64,000 nt of DNA from Mycobacterium sp. PS03-16 (GTDB lineage Bacteria; Actinomycetota; Actinomycetes; Mycobacteriales; Mycobacteriaceae): NCBI RefSeq assembly GCF_004570325.1, contig NZ_SPQO01000022.1, positions 20,552-84,551 on the forward strand. Reading direction: 5' to 3'. Shown in pieces: positions 16,739 to 25,187 of the stretch. The notes under the pieces are model-generated. The model made no database searches. It was not told the DNA's origin and worked only from the letters and a program-made list of their open reading frames with translations. Within the stretch, counting starts at the first letter, position 1; each line of letters starts with the position of its first letter. The position numbers and the translations under genes are program-made.

Positions 16739-16829
16739 TGGCGGTGGCGGAGGGATTTGAACCCTCGGACGGGGGTTACCCGTCACACGCTTTCGAGGCG
16801 TGCTCCTTAGGCCGCTCGGACACGCCACC
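16739..16829 (-). tRNA. tRNA-Ser(CGA)
   Basis: A class II tRNA with a long variable arm. The acceptor stem is GGTGGCG/CGCCACC, and the anticodon loop CTCGAAA gives anticodon CGA (codon UCG). The T loop is GGTTCAAATCC. The discriminator is G, and the CCA is encoded at 16741-16739. tadA lies upstream on the same strand; the terminator follows directly. Confidence 0.95.
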
Positions 16830-16862
16830 GTGTGGCAGCTTACCGAACCGGCGGCGCAGCCC

Positions 16863-17321
16863 CTAATCGCGCCGGTGGCCCGCGAAGAAGCCTTCGAGCA
16901 GCGCCGCGCACTCGGCCGCCAGCACCCCGCCGCGGACCTCGGGGCGGTGGTTGAGCCTGCGGTCGCGCACCACATCCCACAGCGATCCGACGGCCCCGGT
17001 CTTCGGTTCCCACGCCCCGAACACCAGCCGGCTCACCCGCGCGAGCACCAGCGCCCCGGCGCACATCGTGCACGGCTCCACCGTCACCGCCAGCGTCGTG
17101 CCCTCCAGCCGCCACCCGTCGTGCACCACCGCGGTGGCCGCCCGCAGCGCCAGCACCTCGGCGTGCGCGGTCGGATCGCCCAGCGCCTCGCGGGCATTGG
17201 CGGCGCGGGCCAGCTCGGTGCCGTCGGCGGCGAACACCACCGCGCCGATCGGCACGTCGGCCGGCCCGGCCAGCGCGGCGGCGTCGAGTGCGGCGCGGAT
17301 CAGCTGCTCGTCGGAGGTCAC
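16863..17321 (-). CDS. tadA: tRNA adenosine(34) deaminase TadA
   Basis: A 152-residue zinc deaminase that converts A34 to inosine in tRNA-Arg(ACG), a tRNA that is itself encoded at 34740-34812. The zinc ligands are H53 with the proton-shuttling E55 (AHAE) and C83/C86 (PCTMC). The length is usual. Its ATG overlaps the stop of the upstream partner gene by four bases, giving a two-gene operon. This is the counterpart of Rv3752c in M. tuberculosis, as I recall. Confidence 0.95.
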   Translation of the reverse strand: MTSDEQLIRAALDAAALAGPADVPIGAVVFAADGTELARAANAREALGDPTAHAEVLALRAATAVVHDGWRLEGTTLAVTVEPCTMCAGALVLARVSRLVFGAWEPKTGAVGSLWDVVRDRRLNHRPEVRGGVLAAECAALLEGFFAGHRRD

Positions 17322-17827
17322 CGATTGAGACGGTCGAGCACCGCGGAGAGTTCGTCGGCGAACCCCATCTCGCGGGCGATGCGGCCGAGCTGTTCGTCGG
17401 CGTACAGATCCGTCTCGTCGAGGATCACGCTGAGCACGGCTTCGGGCAGCCCGATGTCGGAGAGCAGGCCGAGGTCGCCCTCCTCGAACGGATCGACGTC
17501 GTCGAGGTCGTCGGGTTCGATGTCGGCGTCGAGCTGTTCGAGCACCTCGGCGGCGATGTCGTAGTCGAGTGCGGCGGTGGCGTCCGAGAGCAGCAGCCGG
17601 GTTCCCGACGGCGCGGGCCGGATGATCACGAAGAATTCGTCGTCGATGTCGAGCAGCCCGAACACGGCTCCGGCGCTGCGGATCTCACACAGCTCCTTCT
17701 GCGCGACGGCCAGGCTGTCGAGCGCGGCCCGGCGCATCGGCGCGCACCGCCACCGGCCCTCCTCGCGGACCACGGCCACGCCGAACCCGTCGGGCGTGTC
17801 CTGCGCCGGCGCGCTCTGTGCTCCCAT
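17318..17827 (-). CDS. tRNA adenosine deaminase-associated protein
   Basis: A 169-residue acidic protein always found beside tadA in Actinobacteria; the biochemical role is unknown. It has a beta-rich N-terminal half (VAVVREEGRWRCAPM, AVFGLLDIDDEFFVII) and a helical acidic C-terminal half (DIEPDDLDDVDPFEEGD). The ATG at 17827 has a TACCGT hexamer eight bases upstream (17841-17836), consistent with leaderless transcription of the pair. An upstream in-frame extension exists but has no support. Confidence 0.85.
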   Translation of the reverse strand: MGAQSAPAQDTPDGFGVAVVREEGRWRCAPMRRAALDSLAVAQKELCEIRSAGAVFGLLDIDDEFFVIIRPAPSGTRLLLSDATAALDYDIAAEVLEQLDADIEPDDLDDVDPFEEGDLGLLSDIGLPEAVLSVILDETDLYADEQLGRIAREMGFADELSAVLDRLNR

Positions 17828-17908
17828 GCCGCAGTACGGTAGTCCTCCACCAGCGGCTTTGACCAGGTGTGCCGATCCGGCCCGGCCGGGGTGTGCCAAC
17901 CTGGAACG

Positions 17909-18868
17909 GTGACGAAGCCTCCGGTGTGCGTGCTGGGTCTGGGCCTCATCGGCGGGTCGGTGATGCGTGCGCTCGCCCCGACCGGACGTGAGGTGTTCGG
18001 CTACAACCGGTCGGTCGAGGGAGCGGCGGCGGCCCGGTTCGACGGGTTCGACGCGAGCGAACACCTCGACCAGGTGCTGCGCCGGGCCGCGGCCGCCGAG
18101 GCGCTGATCGTGCTGGCGGTCCCGATGCCCGCCCTGGGGTTGCTGCTCGGCCACATCCGCGACACCGCGCCGCACTGCGCGCTGACCGACGTGACCAGTG
18201 TCAAAGGTGCTGTGCTGCAGGAGGTCGAGGCGTTCGGCCTGCGGGACCGGTTCGTCGGTGGGCATCCCATGGCCGGAACCGCACACTCCGGCTGGGCGGC
18301 CGGCGATGCCCGCCTGTTCACCGGCGCCCCCTGGGTCATCAGCGTCGACGACGGCGTCGACCCGCAGGTGTGGGCACAGGTGATGGATCTGGCGCTGGAC
18401 TGCCACGCCGTGGTCGTGCCCGCCCGCTCCGACGAACACGACGCCGCCGCGGCCACCATCTCGCACCTGCCGCACCTGCTGGCCGAGGCGCTGGCCGCCA
18501 CCGCGGGCGAGGTGCCGCTGGCGTTCGCGCTCGCCGCCGGCTCGTTCCGGGACGGCACCCGGGTGGCCGCCAGCGCGCCCGACCTGGTGCGCGCGATGTG
18601 CGAGGCCAATTCCACGCAGCTCTTACCCGCGCTGGACCACGCGCTGGCGCTGCTCGCCACCGCCCGCGACGCGCTCGCCCGGCACGGATCGGTGGCCGAC
18701 CTGGTCGAGCAGGGGCACGCCGCGCGGATCCGCTACGACAGCTTCAGCCGCCCGCAGATCATCACCACGGTGATCGGCGCCGACAACTGGCGTGAGGAAC
18801 TGGCCGCCGCCGGCCGCGCCGGCGGGGTGATCAGAACCGCTCTGCCAGTCCGGGGTAGTCGAGGATGA
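17909..18868 (+). CDS. tyrA: Prephenate dehydrogenase
   Basis: A 319-residue enzyme of tyrosine biosynthesis that oxidatively decarboxylates prephenate to 4-hydroxyphenylpyruvate. The Rossmann motif GLGLIGGS is at about residues 9-16. The family blocks LTDVTSVKG, FVGGHPMAGTAHSG and the helical C-domain SHLPHLLAEAL are present; there is no fused chorismate mutase and no clear ACT domain. The GTG at 17909 is chosen because it places the Rossmann motif at the usual distance; longer upstream starts add unrelated residues. The 3' end overlaps the converging glycolipid-binding-domain gene by 38 bases. It matches Rv3754. Confidence 0.93.
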   Translation: MTKPPVCVLGLGLIGGSVMRALAPTGREVFGYNRSVEGAAAARFDGFDASEHLDQVLRRAAAAEALIVLAVPMPALGLLLGHIRDTAPHCALTDVTSVKGAVLQEVEAFGLRDRFVGGHPMAGTAHSGWAAGDARLFTGAPWVISVDDGVDPQVWAQVMDLALDCHAVVVPARSDEHDAAAATISHLPHLLAEALAATAGEVPLAFALAAGSFRDGTRVAASAPDLVRAMCEANSTQLLPALDHALALLATARDALARHGSVADLVEQGHAARIRYDSFSRPQIITTVIGADNWREELAAAGRAGGVIRTALPVRGSRG

Positions 18869-19430
18869 AGCCGTTGGGGTCCACCGACAGCGTGGTGTCG
18901 GCGACCGGGGACTCCAGCTTGATGCCGTCCGGCGCGCTGCTGTAGGTGACGGTGGCCTGCTCGACGGAGAAGTCGGGGATGCGCACGTAGACCACCGGCA
19001 GCGTGACCGTATCGCTGCGCTCGTGGATGCCGGTGCGCCGGATCGGCAGCGCGTTGAAGAACGGGCTGAGCACCACGTCGACGTCGAGGGCCCCCTCGAA
19101 CGACGACCGCGTGATCTGGTTCTGGTGGTCCTGCACCAGCCACATGTTCTCTTCGTCGCGGGCGATCGAATACTGGCGTTCCCGCTCGGCCAGCGTGACC
19201 GTCAACGACAGCCGCTTGGTGCCGCCGCTCTCGTCGGTCACCAGGTCATACGACGCGGAGAACGCCGGATGGGCATCGGTGGCCGCGGCGACGATCCGGC
19301 CGTAGGCCTTGATCCGCCGGCCCGCCACCTGGACCCGCGCCGATTCCATCTGCGCACAGTCGTGCGCACGCCAGGTCAACACCGTCGGCCAGGTGGTTGC
19401 ATTCGCATCAGAGCGGCCTGCTTCACTCAC
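18831..19430 (-). CDS. Putative glycolipid-binding domain protein
   Basis: A 199-residue beta-rich cytoplasmic protein resembling the DUF1089/glycolipid-binding family (LTWRAHDCAQMESARV near the start, RRTGIHERSDTV and LDYPGLAERF at the end). The function is unknown. It is the counterpart of Rv3755c. Its GTG overlaps the proZ stop by four bases, so it can be read as the fifth gene of the osmoprotectant operon. A TACGGT hexamer at 19442-19437, six bases before the GTG, suggests an additional leaderless promoter inside proZ. The gene converges on tyrA with a 38-base overlap. Confidence 0.8.
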   Translation of the reverse strand: MSEAGRSDANATTWPTVLTWRAHDCAQMESARVQVAGRRIKAYGRIVAAATDAHPAFSASYDLVTDESGGTKRLSLTVTLAERERQYSIARDEENMWLVQDHQNQITRSSFEGALDVDVVLSPFFNALPIRRTGIHERSDTVTLPVVYVRIPDFSVEQATVTYSSAPDGIKLESPVADTTLSVDPNGFILDYPGLAERF

Positions 19431-20221
19431 GTCTCTACCGTATGCGACGAGCGCGTCCGTTCGTAGTCCGCTCCCGAAGTCCGCGCGGATATGCCCCGCC
19501 CACCCGACTCCAGGGCCACCTCGTCGGACAGGAACGGCTGGGGCATCCGGCCGCTCAGCCGGAACCGGCCGGTCCCGGGCACCGACGCCCACACCGCCAG
19601 CGCCAGCAGGCCGTCGAGGATCAGCGCGAGCGCCGTCACCATCAGCGCCCCCACCAGCGCGAGGTAGAACTCGCGGACCTTGATCCCGTCGATCAGGTAC
19701 CGGCCCAGCCCGCCGAGGCTGGCGTAGGCGGCGACGGTCGCGGTGGCCACGATCTGCAGGGTGGCGGTCCGCAGCCCGCCCAGGATCAGCGGCGCGGCGT
19801 TGGGCACCTCGACGCGCAGCAGCACCCGCAGCTCGGTCATGCCCATCGACCGGGCGGCGTCGACGACGGTCGGGTCGACGTTCGCGATGCCGGAGTAGGT
19901 GCCGGCCAGCAGCGGTGGGATGCCCAGCAGCATCAGCGCCACGGTCGGCGGGATCAGGCCCAGACCCCACAGCAGCACACCCAGGAGCAGGATGCCCAGC
20001 GTCGGCAGCGCGCGCAGCGCGTTCACCCCCGTGACGACCAGGAAGGTGCCCTTGCGCGTGTGGCCGATCACCATCCCGAGCGGAACGGCGATCAGCGCCG
20101 AGAACACCACCGCGATCGCCGTGTACTCGAGGTGTTCGACGATGCGGGCGGTCAGGCCGGCCGGGCCGGACCAGTTGGCGGCGGTGAAGATGTAGGACAG
20201 CGCATCGGAGAGGAAGTTCAC
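19427..20221 (-). CDS. proZ: Osmoprotectant ABC transporter permease ProZ
   Basis: A 264-residue membrane permease of the OpuC/ProU-like glycine-betaine, choline or carnitine importer. At least five hydrophobic helices and the ATPase-contact loop (DAARSMGMTELRVLLRVEVP) are visible. The polar C-terminal tail (about 35 residues) is longer than usual. The GTG at 20221 overlaps the proW stop by four bases. It pairs with ProW to form the heterodimeric channel. Confidence 0.9.
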   Translation of the reverse strand: MNFLSDALSYIFTAANWSGPAGLTARIVEHLEYTAIAVVFSALIAVPLGMVIGHTRKGTFLVVTGVNALRALPTLGILLLGVLLWGLGLIPPTVALMLLGIPPLLAGTYSGIANVDPTVVDAARSMGMTELRVLLRVEVPNAAPLILGGLRTATLQIVATATVAAYASLGGLGRYLIDGIKVREFYLALVGALMVTALALILDGLLALAVWASVPGTGRFRLSGRMPQPFLSDEVALESGGRGISARTSGADYERTRSSHTVET

Positions 20222-20892
20222 GCGGCCGCCCCCGCCTTCTGCCGGGGCGCGCCGGCGCCCGACGCTCCGATCCACGGCGTCAGGGCCCGGCCGATCAGCA
20301 TGATGATCGTGTCGATCACGACCGCCAGCACGAAGATCGCGATGATGCCGGCGACGATCTGATCGCTCTTGTTGGCCTGGTACCCCTCGGTGAACCAGGT
20401 GCCCAGCCCGCCGATGCCGATCACCGAACCGACCGACACCATCGAGATGTTGGTCACCGCCACCACGCGCAGGCTGGCGATCAGCACCGGAACCGCCAGC
20501 GGCAGTTCCACTTTCAGCATCCGCATCAGCGGTGTGTAGCCGACGGCGGTGGCGGCGTCGAGCACCGCGGGCGACACCGCGTCCAGCGCCTCGGGTACCG
20601 CACGGACGAGCAGCGCCACGGTGTAGAGGGTGAGCGCGACGATGACGTTCGCCTCGTCGAGGATGCGGGTCGGGATGACCAGCGGCAGCACGACGAACAG
20701 TGCCAGCGACGGGATCGTGAAGACGATGCTCGCGGTGATCGTGGTGAGCCGCCGCAGGGCGGTGGTCCGCTGCACCAGCGCGCCGACGGGTACCGCGATC
20801 AGCAGGCCGAGCACGATCGGGATCAGCGACAGCCGCAGGTGGATGACCGTCAGCGTCCAGAGGTCGTCGAGGTGGGTCAGCAGGTACTGCAC
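20218..20892 (-). CDS. proW: Osmoprotectant ABC transporter permease ProW
   Basis: A 224-residue membrane permease and partner of ProZ. It has about five helices and the coupling loop (LDAATAVGYTPLMRMLKVELP). It ends with an Ala/Gly-rich basic tail. The start is GTG at 20892, four bases after the proV stop. It is the counterpart of Rv3757c. Confidence 0.92.
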   Translation of the reverse strand: MQYLLTHLDDLWTLTVIHLRLSLIPIVLGLLIAVPVGALVQRTTALRRLTTITASIVFTIPSLALFVVLPLVIPTRILDEANVIVALTLYTVALLVRAVPEALDAVSPAVLDAATAVGYTPLMRMLKVELPLAVPVLIASLRVVAVTNISMVSVGSVIGIGGLGTWFTEGYQANKSDQIVAGIIAIFVLAVVIDTIIMLIGRALTPWIGASGAGAPRQKAGAAA

Positions 20893-20896
20893 GCGC

Positions 20897-22006
20897 TCAC
20901 CCGATCCCGGCGCCGCGCCGCTGACTGTCCAGCGCGGCGAGCACGTCGTCGGCCCGCACCCCGCCGATCACCTGCCCGGCCTCGTCGACGGCCACGCCCA
21001 GCCCCGACGGCGACGACAGCGCGGCATCGAGCGCCAGCCGCAGCGTCCCGTCCGGGCGGAACAGCGAACCGCCCGCGGTGGTGCTGTCGTACAGCGAGCT
21101 GCCGCCGCGGTGCAGGTCGACTCCGGCGGCGTCGATCCAGGCGTACGGCGTGCCGTCCGGCCGGGTGACCAGCACCCAGTCGCCGGCGGCCAGCCGCAGC
21201 CCGTCGATCTCGGGTTCGCCGACGTGGCGTACGTCGTGCAGCGGCAGCCCGGTGGCATGGCGGAACTGCAGCCCGCGGTAGCCGCGGTCGGCGCCGACGA
21301 AGCCGGCGACCGCGTCGTTGGCCGGGTTGGACAGCAGCCGGGCGGGCGCGTCGTACTGCAGCAGCACGCCACCGCGGCCGAATACCGCCACCTTGTCGCC
21401 GAGCTTGATCGCCTCGTCGATGTCGTGGGTGACGAACACGATGGTCTTGCGCAGGTCGCTCTGCAGCCGCACGATCTCGCTCTGCAGCTCCTCGCGGACC
21501 ACCGGGTCGACGGCGCTGAATGGTTCGTCCATCAACAGGATCGGCGGATCGGCGGCCAGCGCGCGGGCCACGCCGACGCGCTGCTGCTGACCGCCGGACA
21601 GTTGGGCGGGATACCGGTCGGCCAGCTTCGGATCGAGCCCGACGCGCTCCATCACGCCCAGCGCGGCCTTGCGGGCGCTGCGCCGGGACTCACCGCGCAG
21701 CACCGGCACGGTGGCGACGTTGTCGACGACGCGCAGGTGCGGCATCAGCCCCGCGCTCTGGATTACGTAGCCGATGCCGAGCCGCAGCTTGACCGGGTCG
21801 ACCGTGGTGACGTCGTCGCCGTCCACGGTGAGCGTGCCCGATGTCGGCTCGATCATCCGGTTGATCATCCGCATCGAGGTGGTCTTACCGCAGCCGGACG
21901 GGCCGACGAACACGGTGAGCGTGCCCTCGGGCACGTCGAGCGACAGGTCGTCGACCGCGACGGTGCCGTCCGGGTAGCGCTTGGTGACGCTGGAGAACGT
22001 GATCAT
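20897..22006 (-). CDS. proV: Osmoprotectant ABC transporter ATPase ProV
   Basis: A 369-residue ATPase with Walker A GPSGCGKTT, signature LSGGQQQR and Walker B ILLMDEPFSAVDP in the first 240 residues. The remaining ~130 residues form a C-terminal regulatory region in the place of the CBS domains that, in related OpuA proteins, sense ionic strength; these are degenerate here. It lies 10 bases after proX. It is the counterpart of Rv3758c. Confidence 0.93.
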   Translation of the reverse strand: MITFSSVTKRYPDGTVAVDDLSLDVPEGTLTVFVGPSGCGKTTSMRMINRMIEPTSGTLTVDGDDVTTVDPVKLRLGIGYVIQSAGLMPHLRVVDNVATVPVLRGESRRSARKAALGVMERVGLDPKLADRYPAQLSGGQQQRVGVARALAADPPILLMDEPFSAVDPVVREELQSEIVRLQSDLRKTIVFVTHDIDEAIKLGDKVAVFGRGGVLLQYDAPARLLSNPANDAVAGFVGADRGYRGLQFRHATGLPLHDVRHVGEPEIDGLRLAAGDWVLVTRPDGTPYAWIDAAGVDLHRGGSSLYDSTTAGGSLFRPDGTLRLALDAALSSPSGLGVAVDEAGQVIGGVRADDVLAALDSQRRGAGIG

Positions 22007-22016
22007 GTCGGGGCGC

Positions 22017-22979
22017 CTACTTTCCGACCGGCTGGTCGAAACCGTTGTCGGCGATCCACGTCCGGGCGGCCTCGTCGGGATCGACGCCCTGATTGCCCTC
22101 GACGGCCGAGTTCAGTTCGATCAACCCCTCGGTGGTGAGCTTCGCGCTGACGGCGTCGAGCACGGTCTTGAGTTCATCGGACTTCTTCTGCGACGCGACC
22201 AGCGGCACCACATTCGCCGCCAGGAAGTTGTTCTTCGGATCCTCCAGGACGACGAGGTTGTTCTGCTCGATCGCCGGGGACGTGCTGAAGATGTTCGCCG
22301 CGGTGACCGTGCCGTCGGTCAGCGCCCGCACCGTCGCCGGGCCGCCGCCGTCGCTGATCGCGATGAAGTTCGACGGCGCGACGTCCAACCCGTACTTCGC
22401 TTTGAGGCCGGGCAGCCCCTCGGTGCGGTTGAGGAACTCCGACGGGCCGCCGAACTTCACCTCCGCCGAGTGGGTGGCCAGGTCGGCGATGGTCTTGAGG
22501 TTCCACCGCTGTGCGGTCTCGGCGCTGACGGCGACGGTGTCCTTGTCCTCGGCCGGCGACGGATACAGGATCGACAGATCCCCGGGCAGCGCCCGCAGCA
22601 GGCCGAGGACCACCGCGTCGGGGGTGGTGACCTCGGTGTCCTTGTCGAAGTACTGCAACAGGTTTCCGGTGTACTCGGGGATCAGGTCGATCGAGTGGTC
22701 CTGCACGGCGGGGATGTACGTCTCGCGGCTGCCGATCCCGAACTGCCTGCTGATCTGGAATTCGTTGGCCTCCAGCGCCTGGGCGTAGATCTCGGCGATG
22801 ATCTTCGATTCGGTGAAGTCGGCCGAGCCGACGATGATCGATTTCAGGTCACCGGAGATCTCACCCCCGCCGAGTGGATTGGAGCTGCCGCAGCCGGCCA
22901 GCGCGAGCGCGCACACCGCCATCGCAGCGGCCCATCGGGTGGCGAAGCGGGCGAGACCCCGCTTCCGCGTGGTCGCCAT
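22017..22979 (-). CDS. proX: Osmoprotectant-binding lipoprotein ProX
   Basis: A 320-residue substrate-binding lipoprotein with signal peptide and lipobox ALAGC (C30). The OpuAC-like fold begins at about residue 45 (IIVGSADFTESKIIAEIYAQ), with the family signature LIPEYTGNLLQYF. It captures betaine-type solutes and delivers them to ProW/ProZ. The ATG at 22979 follows GAGAGGA at 22992-22986. A TACTCT hexamer at 23020-23015 is a candidate -10 for the whole proXVWZ operon. Confidence 0.93.
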   Translation of the reverse strand: MATTRKRGLARFATRWAAAMAVCALALAGCGSSNPLGGGEISGDLKSIIVGSADFTESKIIAEIYAQALEANEFQISRQFGIGSRETYIPAVQDHSIDLIPEYTGNLLQYFDKDTEVTTPDAVVLGLLRALPGDLSILYPSPAEDKDTVAVSAETAQRWNLKTIADLATHSAEVKFGGPSEFLNRTEGLPGLKAKYGLDVAPSNFIAISDGGGPATVRALTDGTVTAANIFSTSPAIEQNNLVVLEDPKNNFLAANVVPLVASQKKSDELKTVLDAVSAKLTTEGLIELNSAVEGNQGVDPDEAARTWIADNGFDQPVGK

Positions 22980-23088
22980 TCGGGAATCCTCTCGGCGTAG
23001 TGGTCCTTGCGGAGAGTAGCGGCAGCACCGGCGCGGTGCCGCGTTACCGGGGGTTTCGTCACCTCGCGGAAAGGGCAATGATGAAGCC

Positions 23089-23481
23089 ATGAGCACCGAT
23101 CCGTACGGGACGTCAGCGAGCGATCAGGGGCCGCTGGACCCGCCCAACCCCGGGCCGCCGGTGCCCGGAGACTACGAGGTCGCGGACCGCTCCCCCAACC
23201 CGCCGCCGCCCGCCAAGGAAGTCAAGTTCACCCGCGCCGGGGCGCTGTGGACATCGGTGATCGCCGGCTTCCTGATCCTGATCATCCTGCTGGTGTTCAT
23301 CGCGCAGAACACCGAGTCGGCGCAGTTCGCGTTCCTCGGCTGGCAGTGGAGCCTGCCGCTGGGCGTGGCGATCCTTCTCGCCGCGGTGTGTGGCGGCCTG
23401 ATCGCGGTGCTGGCCGGCGCCGCGCGGATCTTCCAGCTGCGCCGCGCGGCGAAGAAGAACTACAAGGCCGCGCTGCGCTGA
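23089..23481 (+). CDS. LapA-domain membrane protein
   Basis: A 130-residue membrane protein. A proline-rich N-terminal tail (about 1-45) precedes two transmembrane helices (about 53-70 and 83-105), with the DUF1049/LapA pattern IAQNTESAQFAFLGWQWSLPLG between them and a basic C-terminus. In other bacteria LapA-like proteins take part in envelope assembly; the role here is unknown. It is divergent from proX (109-base gap) and is the counterpart of Rv3760. Confidence 0.85.
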   Translation: MSTDPYGTSASDQGPLDPPNPGPPVPGDYEVADRSPNPPPPAKEVKFTRAGALWTSVIAGFLILIILLVFIAQNTESAQFAFLGWQWSLPLGVAILLAAVCGGLIAVLAGAARIFQLRRAAKKNYKAALR

Positions 23482-23498
23482 GCCCGCGCTGACACGGC

Positions 23499-24515
23499 TC
23501 AGTCCAGCGCCTCGAGGCCCGCGGCGATCAGCGGCGCCACGGCGTCGTCGACCGGATCGGTGGTGCCGCCCATCCTGGCGCGGAACGCGATGCCGGCGGC
23601 GATGATCGCCAGCTTGAAGTAGGCCAGCGCCATGTAGAAGTCCCAGTGCGCCAGCGGCTGCCCGGACGCCACCGAGTAGCGGTGCGCCATCTCGTCGCCG
23701 GTCGGCAGCAGCTCTGAGGTCCACGCCGCGTCGCTGTGCACGAGGTTGAACATCGGGTGGCGGTACACGCACATCAGCGCCGCGTCGCTGAGTGGATCGC
23801 CTAGCGTCGACATCTCCCAGTCCAGCACCGCGCGCACCGTGGTGGCGTCGGTCGCATCGAGGATCGTGTTGTCGATGCGGTAGTCGCCGTGCACGATCGA
23901 CGCGCGGCTCTCCTGCGGCACCCGCTCGCCGAGGGCGGCGTGCAGGCGGCGGACGTCGCCGTCGCGGGTGTCGTCGTCGTGGCGGACGTGGTCCCACTGC
24001 GAGCCCCAGCGGCGGACCTGGCGTTCGAGGTAGCCGGCCGGCTTGCCGAAGTCGCCCAGCCCGACGGCGCCGGGGTCGACGGCGTGCAGTTGCGCCAGCA
24101 CCGTGATCAGCGCGTCCACGCAGCCGTCGAGGGTGGCGGGGTCGCCGAGGCCTTCCAGTTCGTCGGCGCGGCGGATCACCCGGCCCTCGACGTGTTCGAC
24201 CATCTGGAACGGCGCTCCGAGCACGCTGTCGTCGTTGCGCATGGTGACCGCGCGGGCCACCGGGACGGCGGTGCCGGCCAGCGCCGCCACCACCCGGTAC
24301 TCGCGGGCCATGTCGTGCGCCGACGGGGTGAGGCCGTGCAGCGGCGGGCGGCGCAGCACCCATTTCGAGGCGTCGTCGAAGACCAGGAACGTCAGGTTGG
24401 AGCGCCCGCCCGCGATCAGTTCCGCGCGCAGCTCACCGCTGCGGGCGATGCCTTCCGCCGTCAGATGGCGGTCCAGCGCGTCGAGGTCGAGCCCGTCGAG
24501 GGAGGAGGACATCAT
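23499..24515 (-). CDS. Aminoglycoside-phosphotransferase-fold protein (Rv3761c-like)
   Basis: A 338-residue protein with the APH/choline-kinase fold: the N-lobe has GGRSNLTFLV and a lysine in WVLRRPP-type context. The catalytic loop is IVHGDYRIDNTI (Brenner motif HGDxxxxN), followed by the metal-binding AVLDWEMSTLGDP. Such proteins occur alone or fused to acyl-CoA dehydrogenases (ACAD10/11) and phosphorylate 4-hydroxy acids in that setting. The M. tuberculosis counterpart is, as I recall, labelled FadE36 although it has no dehydrogenase domain. The start is the first of two tandem ATG codons at 24515. Confidence 0.85.
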   Translation of the reverse strand: MMSSSLDGLDLDALDRHLTAEGIARSGELRAELIAGGRSNLTFLVFDDASKWVLRRPPLHGLTPSAHDMAREYRVVAALAGTAVPVARAVTMRNDDSVLGAPFQMVEHVEGRVIRRADELEGLGDPATLDGCVDALITVLAQLHAVDPGAVGLGDFGKPAGYLERQVRRWGSQWDHVRHDDDTRDGDVRRLHAALGERVPQESRASIVHGDYRIDNTILDATDATTVRAVLDWEMSTLGDPLSDAALMCVYRHPMFNLVHSDAAWTSELLPTGDEMAHRYSVASGQPLAHWDFYMALAYFKLAIIAAGIAFRARMGGTTDPVDDAVAPLIAAGLEALD

Positions 24516-24556
24516 GCGATGTGTCTACCACCCGGTTGGCCGGGCCGGTGCGGGTG

Positions 24557-25168
24557 CTACCACCGCTGGTTGCGCGGCAGCAGGTCCCATACATGTTCGG
24601 TGCCGTTGACCGACGCCACCGACAGCTGCCCGGCCCGCGACGACCACAGCAGCCGCGTCACCGACGCATAGTCGACGTGGAACGACAGCAGTCGTTCGGT
24701 GCGCAGGACGCGGTGCAGCAACGCATTGATCACCCCGCCGTGGCTGAACACCGCGACGGTGTCCTCGCGGTCGGCGGACGCCACGACGTCGTCGACGGCC
24801 GCGAAGATACGGGCCGTGAACGCGTCCACGTCCACCCCGCTGGGCAACTGACCGTTGATCAGCCGCTCGAGTTCGGCCGGGTTCTCCTTGGCGATCTGTT
24901 CGATCGGGATGTAGTGCGGCAGATCGCGGTCGTACTCGGCGAGCCGCTCGTCGACCTCGACGCCCAGGTTCAGCGCGTCGGCCACCGGTTGCGCGGTCTG
25001 CACCGCCCGCCGCTGCGGGCTGCTCACCAGGCGGGTGATCGGGAAGCGGGCCAACGCGTCGGGCAGCCGCTTGGCCTGCTCGACACCGTCCTCGGACAGA
25101 TCCGGGTCGGAGCCCTGCCCGGGTTGGCTGCGCAGCGGCAGCGCATGTCTGACCAGAAGCAATTGCAC
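24557..25168 (-). CDS. Histidine phosphatase (phosphoglycerate-mutase-like)
   Basis: A 203-residue enzyme of histidine-phosphatase branch 1. The phosphohistidine motif LVRHALPL (H near residue 8, in RHA rather than the usual RHG) is at the N-terminus. SSPQRRAVQTA supplies the second arginine, and FSHGGVINAL the second catalytic histidine. The substrate is unknown. The GTG at 25168 is preferred over the ATG at 25189 because TATGGT lies six bases before it, and because the longer form would overlap the divergent SDR gene. Confidence 0.87.
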   Translation of the reverse strand: MQLLLVRHALPLRSQPGQGSDPDLSEDGVEQAKRLPDALARFPITRLVSSPQRRAVQTAQPVADALNLGVEVDERLAEYDRDLPHYIPIEQIAKENPAELERLINGQLPSGVDVDAFTARIFAAVDDVVASADREDTVAVFSHGGVINALLHRVLRTERLLSFHVDYASVTRLLWSSRAGQLSVASVNGTEHVWDLLPRNQRW

Positions 25169-25187
25169 CGTGACACCATAGGGGCCC

